Shown: piece after piece, positions 27,946 through 37,384 of the stretch
How the letters are laid out: the number at the start of each line of letters is the position of its first letter
Position numbering within the stretch: position 1 is the stretch's first letter
Assembly: GCA_027449605.1 (NCBI GenBank)
Contig: DAIDLH010000062.1
Coordinates: forward strand, 25,289 to 89,288
Direction of reading: 5' to 3'
Source of the DNA: Candidatus Muproteobacteria bacterium
GTDB taxonomy: Bacteria > Pseudomonadota > Gammaproteobacteria > Acidiferrobacterales > Sulfurifustaceae
DNA: 64,000 bases
Made by a program: the position numbers and the translations under genes
Notes under the pieces: generated by a model
Seen by the model: only the letters and a program-made list of their open reading frames with translations
Database searches by the model: none
What the model was told of the DNA's origin: nothing

Positions 27946-28781
27946 GCGTCAAACTTCATCAGTGCGATCACGCCAAGGAGAAACACCGGCGCCGCCGCGG
28001 TCAGCGCATCGATGCGATCGAGAACGCCGCCGTGGCCCGGAAACAGATGGCCGCTGTCCTTGACGCCGGCAATGCGCTTGAGCTTGCTTTCGGTGAGATC
28101 GCCCACCACCGAAAACAGCGACGTGACGACAGCCAGTCCGATCCATCGCGCCAGCATTCCCGGTTCGAATTTCCAGACCATTGTCCCACAAAGCCAGGCC
28201 AGCAGCACGGCGCCGGCCACGCCGCCGACGACGCCCTCCACGGTCTTGCCGGGGCTCACGCGCGGCGCGAGCCTGGTGCGGCCGAAGAACGAGCCGGCGG
28301 CATAAGCGGCGGTATCGGCCACCCACACGAGCACCAGCAGAAACAGCAGCAAGGCACGCGGATGCCCGCTGTCGATCCCCAGCAGGTAAATGGCGGCGAC
28401 CCAGGGAGGAATCAGGACCAGCAATCCGCCGACCATCCTCCCCGGCGCGGTCGCAAACATTCCCTTGTGGACGTCGCGGCGGCCGATGAGTTCCGCCAGC
28501 GCCCACAGCCACCACAATCCGGCCGAGACGAGAAACGACGCGATCGGGGAAGGCAGCTGCAAAACGCTGTACAGACCGGCGGCGCCGAGAATCAGAAGCA
28601 ACAGGACATAGGCGGCGCGGGATAAAAAGGCCCGCATGCCGGACAGCGTCGCCCATTCCCATGCGGCGGCGGCAATGAACAATCCGAACAGGACCGCGAT
28701 CCAGCCGGGCGGAAAATAGAACAGCGCCGCGACCAGCGGCGGAATGACGATGAATGCGGTGAGAATCCGCCGTTTAAGCAT
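27942..28781 (-). CDS. cdsA: Phosphatidate cytidylyltransferase
   Basis: The 279-aa polytopic protein has about eight hydrophobic helices. It carries the CDP-DAG synthase signature near the C-terminus: [20 protein letters not shown], then GVLDRIDAL, including the conserved KD and DRxD. It makes CDP-diacylglycerol for phospholipid synthesis at the inner membrane. It overlaps uppS by 8 bp and dxr by 4 bp, in the conserved uppS-cdsA-dxr order. Confidence 0.97.
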   Translation of the reverse strand: MLKRRILTAFIVIPPLVAALFYFPPGWIAVLFGLFIAAAAWEWATLSGMRAFLSRAAYVLLLLILGAAGLYSVLQLPSPIASFLVSAGLWWLWALAELIGRRDVHKGMFATAPGRMVGGLLVLIPPWVAAIYLLGIDSGHPRALLLFLLVLVWVADTAAYAAGSFFGRTRLAPRVSPGKTVEGVVGGVAGAVLLAWLCGTMVWKFEPGMLARWIGLAVVTSLFSVVGDLTESKLKRIAGVKDSGHLFPGHGGVLDRIDALTAAAPVFLLGVIALMKFDA

Positions 28782-29550
28782 GGCGCGCGGTTTCGATCTG
28801 CTCGCCCGTCAGACCGAAACGACGCTGGCGACCGGCATACGAAACAAGCGCCTGTTCGAATTGCGCGCGATCGAAATCCGGCCACAGGACCGGGGTGAAA
28901 TACATCTCGGTGTAGGCCAGCTGCCACAGCAGGAAATTGCTGATGCGCTGTTCGCCGCCGGTGCGGATGAACAGGTCCGGCTCGGGAACACCGGTCAGGC
29001 TGAGATAAGGCTCGAGACTTTTTTCCGTGATCGCATTCGGGTCGATCTCGCCGCTGACGGCGCGGCGCGCGAGTTCGGCGCAGGCCCGGGCGATGTCCCA
29101 GCGTCCGCCGTAATTGGCGGCGACGGTCAGCGTCAGTGCGGTGTTCTTTTGCGTCAGGAGTTCGGCTTGCCGGATGCGCGTGGTGATTTTCTCGCCGAAA
29201 CGTTCGGTGTCGCCGATGACGCGAAATTGCACGTTGTTCTTGTGCAGCTTCCGGATTTCGTTGTCGAGCGCGGCCAGGAAAAGCTCCTTGAGCAACTGCA
29301 CTTCCTGCGCCGGACGGCGCCAGTTCTCGCTGCTGAAGGCGAACAGCGTCAGGTACTTCACGCCCTTCTCGACGCAGGCGGACACCATGTCGCGCACGCG
29401 CTCGACGCCCTTGCGGTGACCGGCGACGCGCGGCAGCCCGCGCGCCTTGGCCCAGCGGCCGTTGCCGTCCATGATGACGGCCACGTGCACCGGCACGGCG
29501 GATTGCGCCGCCAGGACCGCCGCCGTATCTGAATTGCCAGTTTTATCCAT
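28774..29550 (-). CDS. uppS: Undecaprenyl diphosphate synthase
   Basis: I use ATG 29550 (MDKTGNSDTAAVL); an upstream TTG would add nine residues lying in a repeat element. The protein has VHVAVIMDGNGRWAKARGLP with the catalytic Asp, GHRKGVERVRDMV, LTLFAFSSENWRRP and the C-terminal PDLFIRTGGEQRISNFLLWQ, all UppS motifs. It makes C55-PP, the lipid carrier used by peptidoglycan, LPS and the Wzx/Wzy-dependent EPS pathway encoded in this window. Confidence 0.97.
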   Translation of the reverse strand: MDKTGNSDTAAVLAAQSAVPVHVAVIMDGNGRWAKARGLPRVAGHRKGVERVRDMVSACVEKGVKYLTLFAFSSENWRRPAQEVQLLKELFLAALDNEIRKLHKNNVQFRVIGDTERFGEKITTRIRQAELLTQKNTALTLTVAANYGGRWDIARACAELARRAVSGEIDPNAITEKSLEPYLSLTGVPEPDLFIRTGGEQRISNFLLWQLAYTEMYFTPVLWPDFDRAQFEQALVSYAGRQRRFGLTGEQIETARHA

Positions 29551-29570
29551 AATTAAAAATACTATGCTTT

Positions 29571-29670
29571 GCCGCAAAGGCGCAAAGAGCGCAAAGATTT
29601 CTTTGGTTTTAATCTCATGAGCCTTTCTTTGCGTCCTTCGCGTCTTTGCGGCAGATGATCATATATAAAT
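29571..29670. repeat. Copy 1 of a ~100-bp palindromic repeat family
   Basis: The left arm GCCGCAAAGGCGCAAAGAGC faces the right arm CTTCGCGTCTTTGCGGC; between them are GCAAAGATTT and CTCATGAG. A tail TGATCATATATAAAT follows. Related units are at 33921, 40742 and 46752. Orientation: tail towards higher coordinates. It separates uppS from frr. Confidence 0.75.
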
Positions 29671-29675
29671 TAGAA

Positions 29676-30242
29676 CTACACCTGCATGACTTCCTTTTCC
29701 TTGGCGGCGACGAGCTTGTCCACCTCGGTGATAAAACGGTCGGTGAATTTCTGCACCGCTTCCTCGCCACGCTTGTCGTCGTCTTCCGTAATCAGCTTCT
29801 TTTTCAGCGCGTCCTTCAGATGCTGGTTGGCGTCGCGGCGCACGTTGCGTATCGCCACCTTGGCGTTCTCGCCCTCGGCGCGCACGTGCTTGGTCAGTTC
29901 CTTGCGCCGTTCCTCGGTGAGCGAAGGCAGCGGCACGCGGATCACGCCGCCGGCCGACATCGGATTGAGCCCCAGATCGGACTCGCGGATCGCCTTTTCG
30001 ATGGCCGCCGCCTGGCTCTTGTCGAAGGGCGTCACGGTCAGGGTGCGGGCGTCCGAGGCTGAAATGTTGGCCACTTGATTGAGCGGCGCCTTGTTGCCGT
30101 AATAATCGATGCGCACGGCATCGAGCAGCCCTGGATGGGCGCGGCCGGTGCGGATCTTGCCCAGGTCGTTCTTGAGCGTCTCCACCGACTTCGCCATCCG
30201 CATTTCCGCGTCCTTCTTGATCTTGTCCACCGACTCCGCCAT
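29676..30242 (-). CDS. frr: Ribosome recycling factor
   Basis: The 188-aa protein starts at ATG 30242 with AAAGGAG upstream: [20 protein letters not shown], then [20 protein letters not shown] and [20 protein letters not shown], as in RRF. With EF-G it splits ribosomes after termination. A much longer open frame runs upstream through pyrH and tsf in another frame, but that part is not a gene. It lies 2 bp downstream of pyrH, in the rpsB-tsf-pyrH-frr order. Confidence 0.98.
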   Translation of the reverse strand: MAESVDKIKKDAEMRMAKSVETLKNDLGKIRTGRAHPGLLDAVRIDYYGNKAPLNQVANISASDARTLTVTPFDKSQAAAIEKAIRESDLGLNPMSAGGVIRVPLPSLTEERRKELTKHVRAEGENAKVAIRNVRRDANQHLKDALKKKLITEDDDKRGEEAVQKFTDRFITEVDKLVAAKEKEVMQV

Positions 30243-30244
30243 GG

Positions 30245-30976
30245 CTAGTCTCCTTTCACGAGTGTGCCGATATTTTCGCCCTGGCAGACCCGCAGCAGGT
30301 TCCCGGGCTGGTGAATGCTGAACACGCGCACCGGCAGGTTCTGGTCGCGACACAGCGCGATGGAAGCGGCGTCCATCACGCCCAGGCGCTTCTCCAGCAC
30401 CTCGCCGTAGCTGATCGTCCCGTAACGCCTGGCGTCGGGGTGTTTGGCCGGATCGCGGTCGTAAACGCCGTCGACCTTGGTCGCCTTGAGCACCACGTCG
30501 GCGCCGATCTCGGCGCCGCGCAGCGTGGCGGCGGTGTCGGTGGTGAAAAACGGATTGCCGGTGCCGGCCGCGAAAATCATCACGCGCCCCTGTTCGAGGT
30601 GCCGGATCGCGCGCCGGCGCACGTAGGGTTCCACCACCTGGTCGATGCGCAGCGCCGATTGCACGCGCACCGGCACGCCCTGCTTCTCGAGGGCGTCCTG
30701 CAGCGCGAGCGAGTTCATGACGGTGGCGAGCATGCCCATGTAGTCGGCCGAGGCCCGGTCCATGCCCTGGGCGGAAGGCGCGATGCCGCGGAAGATGTTG
30801 CCGCCGCCGATCACCACCGCGAGTTGCACGCCGGCGGCGACGACGGACTTGATCTCGGCGGCGACCCGCGCCAGCACTTCGCGGTTGATGCCATAGGCAT
30901 CGGACCCCATCAGCGCCTCGCCGGAAAGCTTGAGCAACACGCGGCGGTAGGCATGAACCCCGGACGCGGTCGTCAA
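30245..30976 (-). CDS. pyrH: UMP kinase
   Basis: The 243-aa amino-acid-kinase-fold protein starts at TTG 30976, with a G-rich Shine-Dalgarno about 7 nt upstream and only 3 bp after the tsf stop. Motifs: [53 protein letters not shown] and [15 protein letters not shown]. It phosphorylates UMP to UDP for RNA and UDP-sugar synthesis. Hexameric, cytoplasmic and typically GTP-activated. Confidence 0.98.
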   Translation of the reverse strand: MTTASGVHAYRRVLLKLSGEALMGSDAYGINREVLARVAAEIKSVVAAGVQLAVVIGGGNIFRGIAPSAQGMDRASADYMGMLATVMNSLALQDALEKQGVPVRVQSALRIDQVVEPYVRRRAIRHLEQGRVMIFAAGTGNPFFTTDTAATLRGAEIGADVVLKATKVDGVYDRDPAKHPDARRYGTISYGEVLEKRLGVMDAASIALCRDQNLPVRVFSIHQPGNLLRVCQGENIGTLVKGD

Positions 30977-30979
30977 GGC

Positions 30980-31867
30980 TCAGCCCCCTTTGACCGTCGC
31001 CATGACTTCGGCGGCGAAATCTTCCGTTCGCTTCTCCATCCCTTCGCCGACTTCGTAGCGGACGAAACGGACGGCGTTCGCGCCTTTCGACTTGAGCAGT
31101 TTTTCGACGGTCGTGTCCGGGTCTTTCACGAACGGCTGGCCCAGCAGGGTGATCTCGTTGAGGTATTTGTTCACGCGCCCCATCACCATTTTCTCGATGA
31201 TCTCGGGCGGCTTGCCGCTCGCCTTCGCCTGTTCGGCGAAAATTTCCTTTTCCTTGGCGATCGCCGCGGCCGGCACCTGCTCCTTGGACACGCACTCCGG
31301 CCGGCTCGCCGCGACGTGCATGGCGATGTCCCTGGCGAGACTTTCGTCGCCGCCTTCCAGTTCCACGAGCACGCCGATCTTGCGCCCGTGGATATAGCTG
31401 CCGAAATGGCCCTGGGTCGCGGCCAGGCGCTCGAAGCGGCGGATGTTGATGTTCTCGCCGAGCTTCATCACCAGGCCCTCGCGCGACTGGCCGACGGTCT
31501 GCGCGGCGCCGTCCGCGTACGGAAGCCGGTACAGCGCCTCGACGTTCGCGGGCTGCCCGCCGGCCACGCGCGCGGCGGAGGCGGCGGCGAACGCCGCGAA
31601 ATCGTCGCCCTTGGCCACGAAGTCGGTTTCGCAGTTGACCTCGACCATGGCCGCGGTCTTGCGATCCGGGCTCATGTGAATGCCGATCACGCCCTCGGCC
31701 GCGATGCGTCCGGATTTCTTTTCCACCTTGGCGCCGGCGCGCTTGCGCAGCAAATCGGCGGCGGCTTCCATGTTGCCGCTGGTTTCGGTCAGCGCCGCCT
31801 TGCACTCCATCATGCCGAGGCCGGTGCGCTCGCGCAGTTCTTTCACCTGTTGTGCGGAAATGCTCAT
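30980..31867 (-). CDS. tsf: Elongation factor Ts
   Basis: I choose ATG 31867 ([20 protein letters not shown]), which matches the conserved EF-Ts N-terminus; a start five codons upstream is possible. The Tdp motif [14 protein letters not shown] and the dimerisation/core domain [20 protein letters not shown] are present, length 295 aa. It catalyses GDP/GTP exchange on EF-Tu. A terminator-like hairpin separates it from rpsB, probably lowering tsf relative to S2. Confidence 0.98.
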   Translation of the reverse strand: MSISAQQVKELRERTGLGMMECKAALTETSGNMEAAADLLRKRAGAKVEKKSGRIAAEGVIGIHMSPDRKTAAMVEVNCETDFVAKGDDFAAFAAASAARVAGGQPANVEALYRLPYADGAAQTVGQSREGLVMKLGENINIRRFERLAATQGHFGSYIHGRKIGVLVELEGGDESLARDIAMHVAASRPECVSKEQVPAAAIAKEKEIFAEQAKASGKPPEIIEKMVMGRVNKYLNEITLLGQPFVKDPDTTVEKLLKSKGANAVRFVRYEVGEGMEKRTEDFAAEVMATVKGG

Positions 31868-31911
31868 CTCGATAATCCCCATTCAGCTTCGGCGCCGGTT
31901 TCAGCGTCGCC

Positions 31912-31939
31912 ATAAAACCAAGGGGGCGACGCCCCCTTG
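31912..31939 (-). terminator. Hairpin between rpsB and tsf (partial terminator/attenuator)
   Basis: The inverted repeat CAAGGGGGC / GCCCCCTTG (31919-31939) with a 3-nt loop is followed on the minus strand by GGTTTTAT. A short T tract and the location in an operon suggest partial termination or an mRNA processing/stability role, as known for rpsB-tsf in other gammaproteobacteria. Confidence 0.7.
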
Positions 31940-31951
31940 ATGTTCTCGTTT

Positions 31952-32881
31952 CTACTCGTCGCTACCGGGCAGCGTCTCTTGCTTCCCGCGTCCGCCGCTC
32001 TTCGGCTTGGCGCGGACCGCGCGCTTGGGTTTGCCGGCCGGATTCACGGCGTCCTCGATCACGACCGGGGCCACGGGATCGGCGGCCGCTTCGTCGTGCC
32101 CCGCCATCGGCTTCTTCTTGGCGGTCACTCTGATCTTCGCGGGTTCTTCCTTGACCTCGATGAACTCGTCATCGCCCGAGACGATGTTCGCCTGACGTTG
32201 TTCCTGGCCGGCGAGAACGGCTTCCGCCGCCGCCTGCGCATAGAGCTGGATCGCGCGGATCGCGTCGTCGTTTCCCGGAATGACGTAGTCCACGCCGTCG
32301 GGCTTGCAGTTGGAATCCACCACGCCGACGACCGGAATGTTCAGCTTGTTGGCCTCGGACACGGCGATGTACTCGTGACCGACGTCGATGACGAACACCG
32401 CGTCCGGCAGGCTCGACATCTCCTTGATGCCGCCGAGGCTCTTCTCGAGCTTGGCGCGCTCGCGGTCGAGCGTGAGCAGTTCCTTCTTGGAAAGTTTCTG
32501 GCTGCTGGTTTCGTCCGCGAGCACCGATTCGAGCATCTTCAGCCGCTCGATCGATTTCTTCACGGTGCGGTAATTGGTCAGCATCCCGCCGAGCCAGCGA
32601 TGATTGACGTACGGGCTGCCGCAGCGCGCCGCTTCCTGGCTGACGGTGTCCATCGCCTGGCGCTTGGTGCCGACGAACAGAATCGTGCCGCCGTTGGCCG
32701 CGAGCCGGGTCAGGTACGCCATCGCCTCGTTGAACAGCGGCAGGGTCCGTTCCAGGTTGATGATGTGAATCCGGTTGCGCTCGCCGAAAATATAGGGGCG
32801 CATCTTGGGGTGCCAGAACCGCGTCTGGTGGCCGAAATGCACGCCGGCCTCCAGCATCTGGCGCATGGTGACGTTGCTCAT
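31952..32881 (-). CDS. rpsB: Small ribosomal subunit protein S2, with extended C-terminus
   Basis: ATG 32881 has an excellent Shine-Dalgarno (GAAGGAGATATC). The 309-aa protein starts [40 protein letters not shown] and SRHPDA-region equivalents ([20 protein letters not shown]) follow the S2 pattern. The E. coli protein ends near residue 241; here about 70 further residues follow, acidic then Lys/Arg/Pro/Ala-rich ([20 protein letters not shown] ... [15 protein letters not shown]). Such tails are known in some S2 proteins, but this one is long. It is expressed from the promoter at 33017-33045. Confidence 0.98.
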   Translation of the reverse strand: MSNVTMRQMLEAGVHFGHQTRFWHPKMRPYIFGERNRIHIINLERTLPLFNEAMAYLTRLAANGGTILFVGTKRQAMDTVSQEAARCGSPYVNHRWLGGMLTNYRTVKKSIERLKMLESVLADETSSQKLSKKELLTLDRERAKLEKSLGGIKEMSSLPDAVFVIDVGHEYIAVSEANKLNIPVVGVVDSNCKPDGVDYVIPGNDDAIRAIQLYAQAAAEAVLAGQEQRQANIVSGDDEFIEVKEEPAKIRVTAKKKPMAGHDEAAADPVAPVVIEDAVNPAGKPKRAVRAKPKSGGRGKQETLPGSDE

Positions 32882-33016
32882 GATATCTCCTTCGGGTTTT
32901 TCCGCCGCGGACCCCATGCCTCAATCCAGCCACTTACCTGAGGTAAGGACCGGACACCCGGATGCATGTGACGGTGCCGCGTGTGGGTTTAGGTTGAACT
33001 ATGAACTGCGGGCGGC

Positions 33017-33045
33017 TTTATACCATAGCGCCGGGATTACGACAA
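33017..33045 (-). promoter_or_regulatory. rpsB: sigma70 promoter of rpsB-tsf-pyrH-frr
   Basis: On the minus strand TTGTCG (33040-33045) and TATAAA (33017-33022) are spaced by 17 bp. Transcription would start near 33010, leaving a ~125-nt leader that contains the short hairpin CTTACC/GGTAAG (32933-32947). A leader of this size could hold the S2 autoregulatory structure described in gammaproteobacteria, but I cannot verify the fold. Confidence 0.7.
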
Positions 33046-33139
33046 TGTTTTCATGGGTTTGGATAAAAAAACATGTATAAAAGGGCTTTTTAAAATGGCT
33101 CCATTCCCGGACAATACGATGGAAGCCACCAATCCACCC

Positions 33140-33907
33140 ATGCCCGTCACCATCAAAACCCCCGCGGAAGTCGAAAAAATGCGCATTGCCGGCCGCCTGG
33201 CCGCCGAGGTGCTGCGCATGATCCGGCCGCACGTCCAGCCCGGCGTCACCACCGGCGAACTCGACCGGCTCTGCCACGATTACATCGTCAACGTCCAACA
33301 GGCGGTCCCCGCCCCGCTCAACTACAAGGGCTTCCCGCGCTCCATCTGCACCTCGGTGAATCATCAGGTGTGTCACGGCATCCCGGGCGACAAGAAACTC
33401 AAAAAGGGCGACATCGTCAACATCGACATCACCGTCATCAAGGACGGATATCACGGCGACACCAGCAAGATGTTCTTCGTCGGCGAGCCGTCGGTGCAGG
33501 CGAAGCGGCTGGTGCAGGTCACGCACGAGTGCATGCTCAAGGGCATCGAAATGGTCCGACCGGGCGTTCAGCTCGGCGACATCGGTCATGCGATCCAGAA
33601 CCACGCCGAAGCGCACGGGTTTTCGGTGGTGCGCGAATACTGCGGTCACGGCATCGGCCGCGAATTCCACGAAGACCCGCAGGTATTGCATTACGGCCAG
33701 CCGGGAACCGGAATGGCGCTCGTGCCCGGCATGACGTTCACCATCGAACCCATGATCAACGCCGGCAAGAAGGAAGTGAAACTGCTGCCCGACAACTGGA
33801 CGGTGGTGACGCGCGATCACTCGCTTTCCGCGCAATGGGAGCACACCGTGCTGGTGACGGACAAGGGCCACGAGGTTCTCACGCTCGCACCCGGCGACAG
33901 CCCATGA
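33140..33907 (+). CDS. map: Type I methionine aminopeptidase
   Basis: ATG 33140 (MPVTIKTPAEVEKMRIAGRL) aligns with the E. coli start; in-frame ATGs at 33053, 33095 and 33119 are also possible. The metal ligands are visible: NIDITVIKDGYHGDTSKMF (two Asp), CGHGIGREFHEDP (His), FTIEPMI (Glu) and AQWEHTVLV (Glu). It removes the initiator Met from new proteins. Divergent from rpsB as in many proteobacteria; glnD follows after a repeat element. Size 255 aa, normal. Confidence 0.97.
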   Translation: MPVTIKTPAEVEKMRIAGRLAAEVLRMIRPHVQPGVTTGELDRLCHDYIVNVQQAVPAPLNYKGFPRSICTSVNHQVCHGIPGDKKLKKGDIVNIDITVIKDGYHGDTSKMFFVGEPSVQAKRLVQVTHECMLKGIEMVRPGVQLGDIGHAIQNHAEAHGFSVVREYCGHGIGREFHEDPQVLHYGQPGTGMALVPGMTFTIEPMINAGKKEVKLLPDNWTVVTRDHSLSAQWEHTVLVTDKGHEVLTLAPGDSP

Positions 33908-33920
33908 TCTTGAGGAATCA

Positions 33921-34002
33921 TTCACCGCCAAGACGCGAAGAACGCAAAGAAAAACATGAGATTTTTATTGAGAAAAACCTTTGCGCCCTTTGCGGTGAGA
34001 AA
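33921..34002. repeat. Copy 2 of the palindromic repeat family (shorter, diverged)
   Basis: The arms TTCACCGCCAAGACGCGAAG and CCTTTGCGGTGAGAA enclose GAACGCAAAGAAAAACATGAG. They match the Cs/As-rich arms of the copies at 29571, 40742 and 46752 but lack the TGATCAT tail. It lies between map and glnD. Confidence 0.65.
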
Positions 34003-34064
34003 TAATATCTTTGTGAATTATTCCGAGTTTCCTCTGATAAATCCGTGACGCCCTGAAAACGAAC

Positions 34065-36755
34065 GTGGCCATCGCCAAGGACAGCTTGTTCCGCGCGAAA
34101 GAATTCGACCAATCCCTGGCCGAGGCCAAAAATCCATTGCCGTTGTTCCGCACCGCGCTGAAAACCGGACGCGAAACGCTGCGGCAAAAATTCCGCGACG
34201 ACGGCGGCGCGGCCGCGCTGGTCACCGCCCATGCCTGGTTGATCGACCAGCTCGTGGTGCGCGCCTGGCGCCGGCATCTTCCCCTGCTGCCGGCCGGGAT
34301 TCCGGTCGCGCTGGTGGCCGTGGGCGGCTACGGTCGCGGCGAGCTGCATCCAGCGTCCGACATCGACGTCATGATCCTTCTCGACAGGAACGATCCCGCC
34401 AAAACACGATCGTTCATCGAGTCGCTGGTGCGTTTTTTCTGGGACATGGGCCTCGAGGTCGGGCACAGCGTGCGCACGCCCGGGGACTGCGTGCGGGAAT
34501 CGAAGCAGGATATCACGGTGGTCACGAACCTCATGGAGTCGCGGCTGCTCGACGGCGATGAAAAACTCTTCGAGAAAATGCGGCGCATGACGCATGCGTC
34601 GAAAATCTGGCCCAGCAAGAAATTCTTCGCCGCCAAGCACCGGGAACAGATCGCGCGTCACCGCCACTTCGACGACACCGCCTACAACCTGGAACCGAAC
34701 GTCAAGGACGGCCCGGGCGGGTTGCGCGACATCCAGATGATCTCGTGGGTCACGCAACGGCAGTTCGACACCGCCTCGCTGCACGATCTGGTGGGACACG
34801 GTTTCCTGAGCGAGGAGGAATACCACACGCTCATCCGCGAACGGAATTTCCTGTGGCACGTGCGCGCCGGCCTGCATTATCTCGCCGGACGCCGCGAAGA
34901 CCGGCTGCTGTTCGATCACCAGCGGGCGCTGGCCCGGGAATTCGGCTACCAGGACAAGCCGGGATTCCTCGCCGTCGAACAGTTCATGAAGCGCTACTAC
35001 CGCACCGTCAAGGAACTGTCGCTGTTGAGCGAGATCCTGCTGCAACACTTCGACGAGGCGATTCTCGCGCGCGGACGCGCCAGAACCAAGCCGATCAACC
35101 GCCGCTTCCGGTCGCACCACGGATTCGTCGAGGTCACGCATCCGCGGGTTTTCGAACGCGCGCCGTTCGCGATGCTGGAGATTTTTCTCGTTCTCCAGCA
35201 GCATCCGGGGCTCAAGGGCGTGCGCGCCGGAACGATCCGTCTGATCCGCGCCAACCTGCACCGCATCGACAGCCGGTTCCGCAAGGACCTCGCCTGCCGC
35301 AGCCTGTTCATGGAGATCATGCGCCAGCCGAGCGGCATCACTCACGAACTGCGGCGCATGAACGCCTACGGCGTGCTCGGCGCCTACCTGCCGGCGTTCG
35401 GACACATCGTCGGGCAGATGCAGCACGACCTGTTCCACGTCTACACGGTCGACGCGCATTCACTCATGGTGTTGCGCAACCTGCGCCGCTTCGCCATCCC
35501 GGAATTCCGCGGCGAGTTTCCGCTCGCCAGCGAAATCATCCAGAAACTCGTCAAACCCGAGCGCCTGTATCTCGGCGGCCTGTTCCACGACATCGCCAAG
35601 GGACGTGGCGGCGATCACTCGGAACTGGGCGAGAAGGAAGCCGAGGCGTTCTGCCGGCTGCACAACCTGAGCGAGTACGACACCCGCTTCATCTGCTGGC
35701 TGGTGCGCCATCACCTGGCGATGTCGAGCACCGCCCAGCGCGAGGACATCTCCGACCCCGACGTGGTGCTGCGCTTCGCGCAACAGGTCGGCGACCAGGA
35801 GCATCTCGACAACCTGTATCTGCTGACCGTGGCCGACATGCGCGGCACCAGCCCCGCCGTGTGGAACGCCTGGAAGGGCCGGCTGTTGTCGCAACTCTAC
35901 AGCGCCACGACGCGGCTGCTGCGCCGCGGCATCGCCCAGCCGGTCGATCTCAAGGAACACGTCGCCGATTTGCGCAGATCGGCGCTCGAAAAACTGGGCG
36001 CGTCCGGCCTGCCGGAAGCGCAGATCGAACGCTTCTGGCGGGATCTGGACGATGAATATTTCCTGCCCTACGACGCCGAAAGCCTCGCGTGGCACGCGCA
36101 GGCGATCGCCGGCGCGCGCGCCACCGATCTGCCGGTCGTGGCCACGCGCTGGACGCCCGAGCTCGGCGGCAGCGAATTCCTGATCTACACCCCGGACCGC
36201 GACGACCTGTTCGTGATCATGACCGCGGGTTTCGACCGCCTCAACCTGTCGATCATGGACGCGCGCATCCACACGCTGCGCAACGGCTTCGCGCTCGACA
36301 CCTTCGTGGTGCTGGATCACGCCGGTCAGCCGGTCAGCGACCCGCGCGCGCTGGCGCAGTTGCAGAAGGCGATGCGCGATCAGCTGCTCGAACCGCAACC
36401 GGGACGCGACCCGCATTCGGCGAGCCTGCCGCGCCAGATGAAACATTTTCCGATCGAGACGCGCGTCCTGTTCAGTCCCTCGCCGAAAGGCCAGATCACC
36501 ATTATGGAAGTCACGGCCCAGGATCGTCCGGGATTGCTGTACCAGGTGGCGCTGGCGCTGAAGCAGTGCCGCGTGAACCTGGTGGCGGCGAAAGTAGCCA
36601 CCTACGGCGAGCGCGCCGAGGACATTTTTTTCATCAACAGCCGCGATCGCCGCCAACCGCTCGATCCCGAGCAGGCCAAATCCCTGGAATCGGAAATCGT
36701 CCGGCGGCTGGAACCCGCGCCAGCCAGGACCGCGACCCGTTCCGTCGAGTTTTAA
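34065..36755 (+). CDS. glnD: Bifunctional uridylyltransferase/uridylyl-removing enzyme GlnD
   Basis: The 896-aa protein starts at GTG 34065. The nucleotidyltransferase domain has VAVGGYGRGELHPASDIDVM (near residue 86), followed by a long helical middle domain, an HD domain with YLGGLFHDIAKGRGGDHSEL (near 505), and two C-terminal ACT domains (DLFVIMTAGFDRLNLSIMDA and EVTAQDRPGLLYQVALALKQ). It uridylylates and deuridylylates PII proteins in response to glutamine. Length and domain order are those of E. coli GlnD. The Shine-Dalgarno is weak. Confidence 0.98.
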   Translation: MAIAKDSLFRAKEFDQSLAEAKNPLPLFRTALKTGRETLRQKFRDDGGAAALVTAHAWLIDQLVVRAWRRHLPLLPAGIPVALVAVGGYGRGELHPASDIDVMILLDRNDPAKTRSFIESLVRFFWDMGLEVGHSVRTPGDCVRESKQDITVVTNLMESRLLDGDEKLFEKMRRMTHASKIWPSKKFFAAKHREQIARHRHFDDTAYNLEPNVKDGPGGLRDIQMISWVTQRQFDTASLHDLVGHGFLSEEEYHTLIRERNFLWHVRAGLHYLAGRREDRLLFDHQRALAREFGYQDKPGFLAVEQFMKRYYRTVKELSLLSEILLQHFDEAILARGRARTKPINRRFRSHHGFVEVTHPRVFERAPFAMLEIFLVLQQHPGLKGVRAGTIRLIRANLHRIDSRFRKDLACRSLFMEIMRQPSGITHELRRMNAYGVLGAYLPAFGHIVGQMQHDLFHVYTVDAHSLMVLRNLRRFAIPEFRGEFPLASEIIQKLVKPERLYLGGLFHDIAKGRGGDHSELGEKEAEAFCRLHNLSEYDTRFICWLVRHHLAMSSTAQREDISDPDVVLRFAQQVGDQEHLDNLYLLTVADMRGTSPAVWNAWKGRLLSQLYSATTRLLRRGIAQPVDLKEHVADLRRSALEKLGASGLPEAQIERFWRDLDDEYFLPYDAESLAWHAQAIAGARATDLPVVATRWTPELGGSEFLIYTPDRDDLFVIMTAGFDRLNLSIMDARIHTLRNGFALDTFVVLDHAGQPVSDPRALAQLQKAMRDQLLEPQPGRDPHSASLPRQMKHFPIETRVLFSPSPKGQITIMEVTAQDRPGLLYQVALALKQCRVNLVAAKVATYGERAEDIFFINSRDRRQPLDPEQAKSLESEIVRRLEPAPARTATRSVEF

Positions 36756-36819
36756 ACAATGTAGGCTGGGCTGAGCACAACGAAACCCACCATGTAGGTT
36801 GGATCACGCACCTTAGATT

Positions 36820-36945
36820 TTAAGGCTGCATGCTCAAAATTCGAAGCTTGTCGGCAGCCTGCTTATGTCCTTGTGCGGCTGCTTTCCGAAACCAGTTAGC
36901 TGCCTCAATATGATTTCGTGCGACACCTTGTCCACGTTCAAGTGA
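36820..36945 (-). pseudogene. Remnant of a Sel1-repeat protein
   Basis: The minus strand reads 38 residues before a TAA: RGQGVARNHIEAANWFRKAA, then AQGHKQAADKLRILSMQP. This is a full Sel1 (TPR-like) repeat plus the typical last helix. It has no start; a TGA interrupts the frame just upstream, and the preceding sequence in another frame encodes a signal-peptide-like TRATLALILVMI. The simplest reading is a secreted Sel1-repeat protein that has lost most of its body. Confidence 0.7.
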
Positions 36946-37327
36946 TCATTACAAGAATCAGAGCCAGCGTTGCACGGGTCATAAAACTACGATGTCCAAT
37001 GCTTTCATCGGCGCAATATGCAATTTCAAGAACCCTGACTTTCTGAGTCTGAATTTCCATTATCCGCCCTTAAGCTCTGGCGAAGGGTATCGTCTGTAAG
37101 GAGCTGAATATAAATTTGACAGCGGTCCGTGGTGTTATTTTTTCTATAAACCGCGTTAACAACATGCTACTTTCGTGCGACATGTTCTGAACATTACAAC
37201 TGCACTTAACCACTACACCCTGCAACAGTTGTTTTTAGATGTCAAACGTACTAGGCAACTGATTTTCAGATCGAGTAAATACTATGAAATTCTGATTGCT
37301 GATCTCTTCCTTTGTCCAAATTTCTTC

Positions 37328-37363
37328 TTATCCGCCCAAATAGGCGTGCTGCACCTGTGGAGT
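37328..37363 (-). pseudogene. Second, partial copy of the livF 3' end
   Basis: The minus strand reads TPQVQHAYLGG and TAA, matching the end of the intact LivF (DPKVQHAYLGG, stop near 38099). About 25 of 30 bases match, including an unbroken TAGGCGTGCTGCACCT. It lies just downstream of the TumA-like antitoxin gene, so the toxin-antitoxin pair is bracketed by two livF ends in direct orientation. Confidence 0.6.
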
Positions 37364-37384
37364 GAGTTTCTTCGAGCAGATTTC

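Larger units (their letters stand above)
36756..37384. other. 629-bp eroded intergenic patch between glnD and the TumA-like gene
   Basis: No intact gene is present. From left to right it holds a short inverted-repeat motif (GTAGGCTGGG ... CCCACCATGTA at 36762-36800), a Sel1-repeat remnant (36820-36945), a 40-codon minus-strand frame starting MEIQTQKVRVLEIAYCADES (about 36942-37064) that ends in a hydrophobic TRATLALILVMI, an AT-rich stretch (37080-37325) without recognisable content, and a second copy of the end of livF (37328-37360). Confidence 0.6.

Noticed and set aside
29676..31913. A 745-codon minus-strand open frame across frr, pyrH and tsf
   Set aside because: Only its last 188 codons are frr; the rest is the Arg/Gly-rich shadow of pyrH and tsf in another frame, created by high GC.
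33918..35459. A 513-codon minus-strand frame opposite glnD
   Set aside because: Antisense shadow of glnD with no recognisable domain; glnD itself has every expected motif.
36762..36810. GTAGGCTGGG...CCCACCATGTAGG sequence as a possible promoter or small RNA
   Set aside because: It resembles a very common dispersed proteobacterial intergenic repeat and has no further signal.
37110..37160. TTGACA and TATAAA near 37116 and 37145 as a promoter
   Set aside because: The spacing is about 23 bp, far from the 16-18 bp needed, and no plus-strand gene follows.
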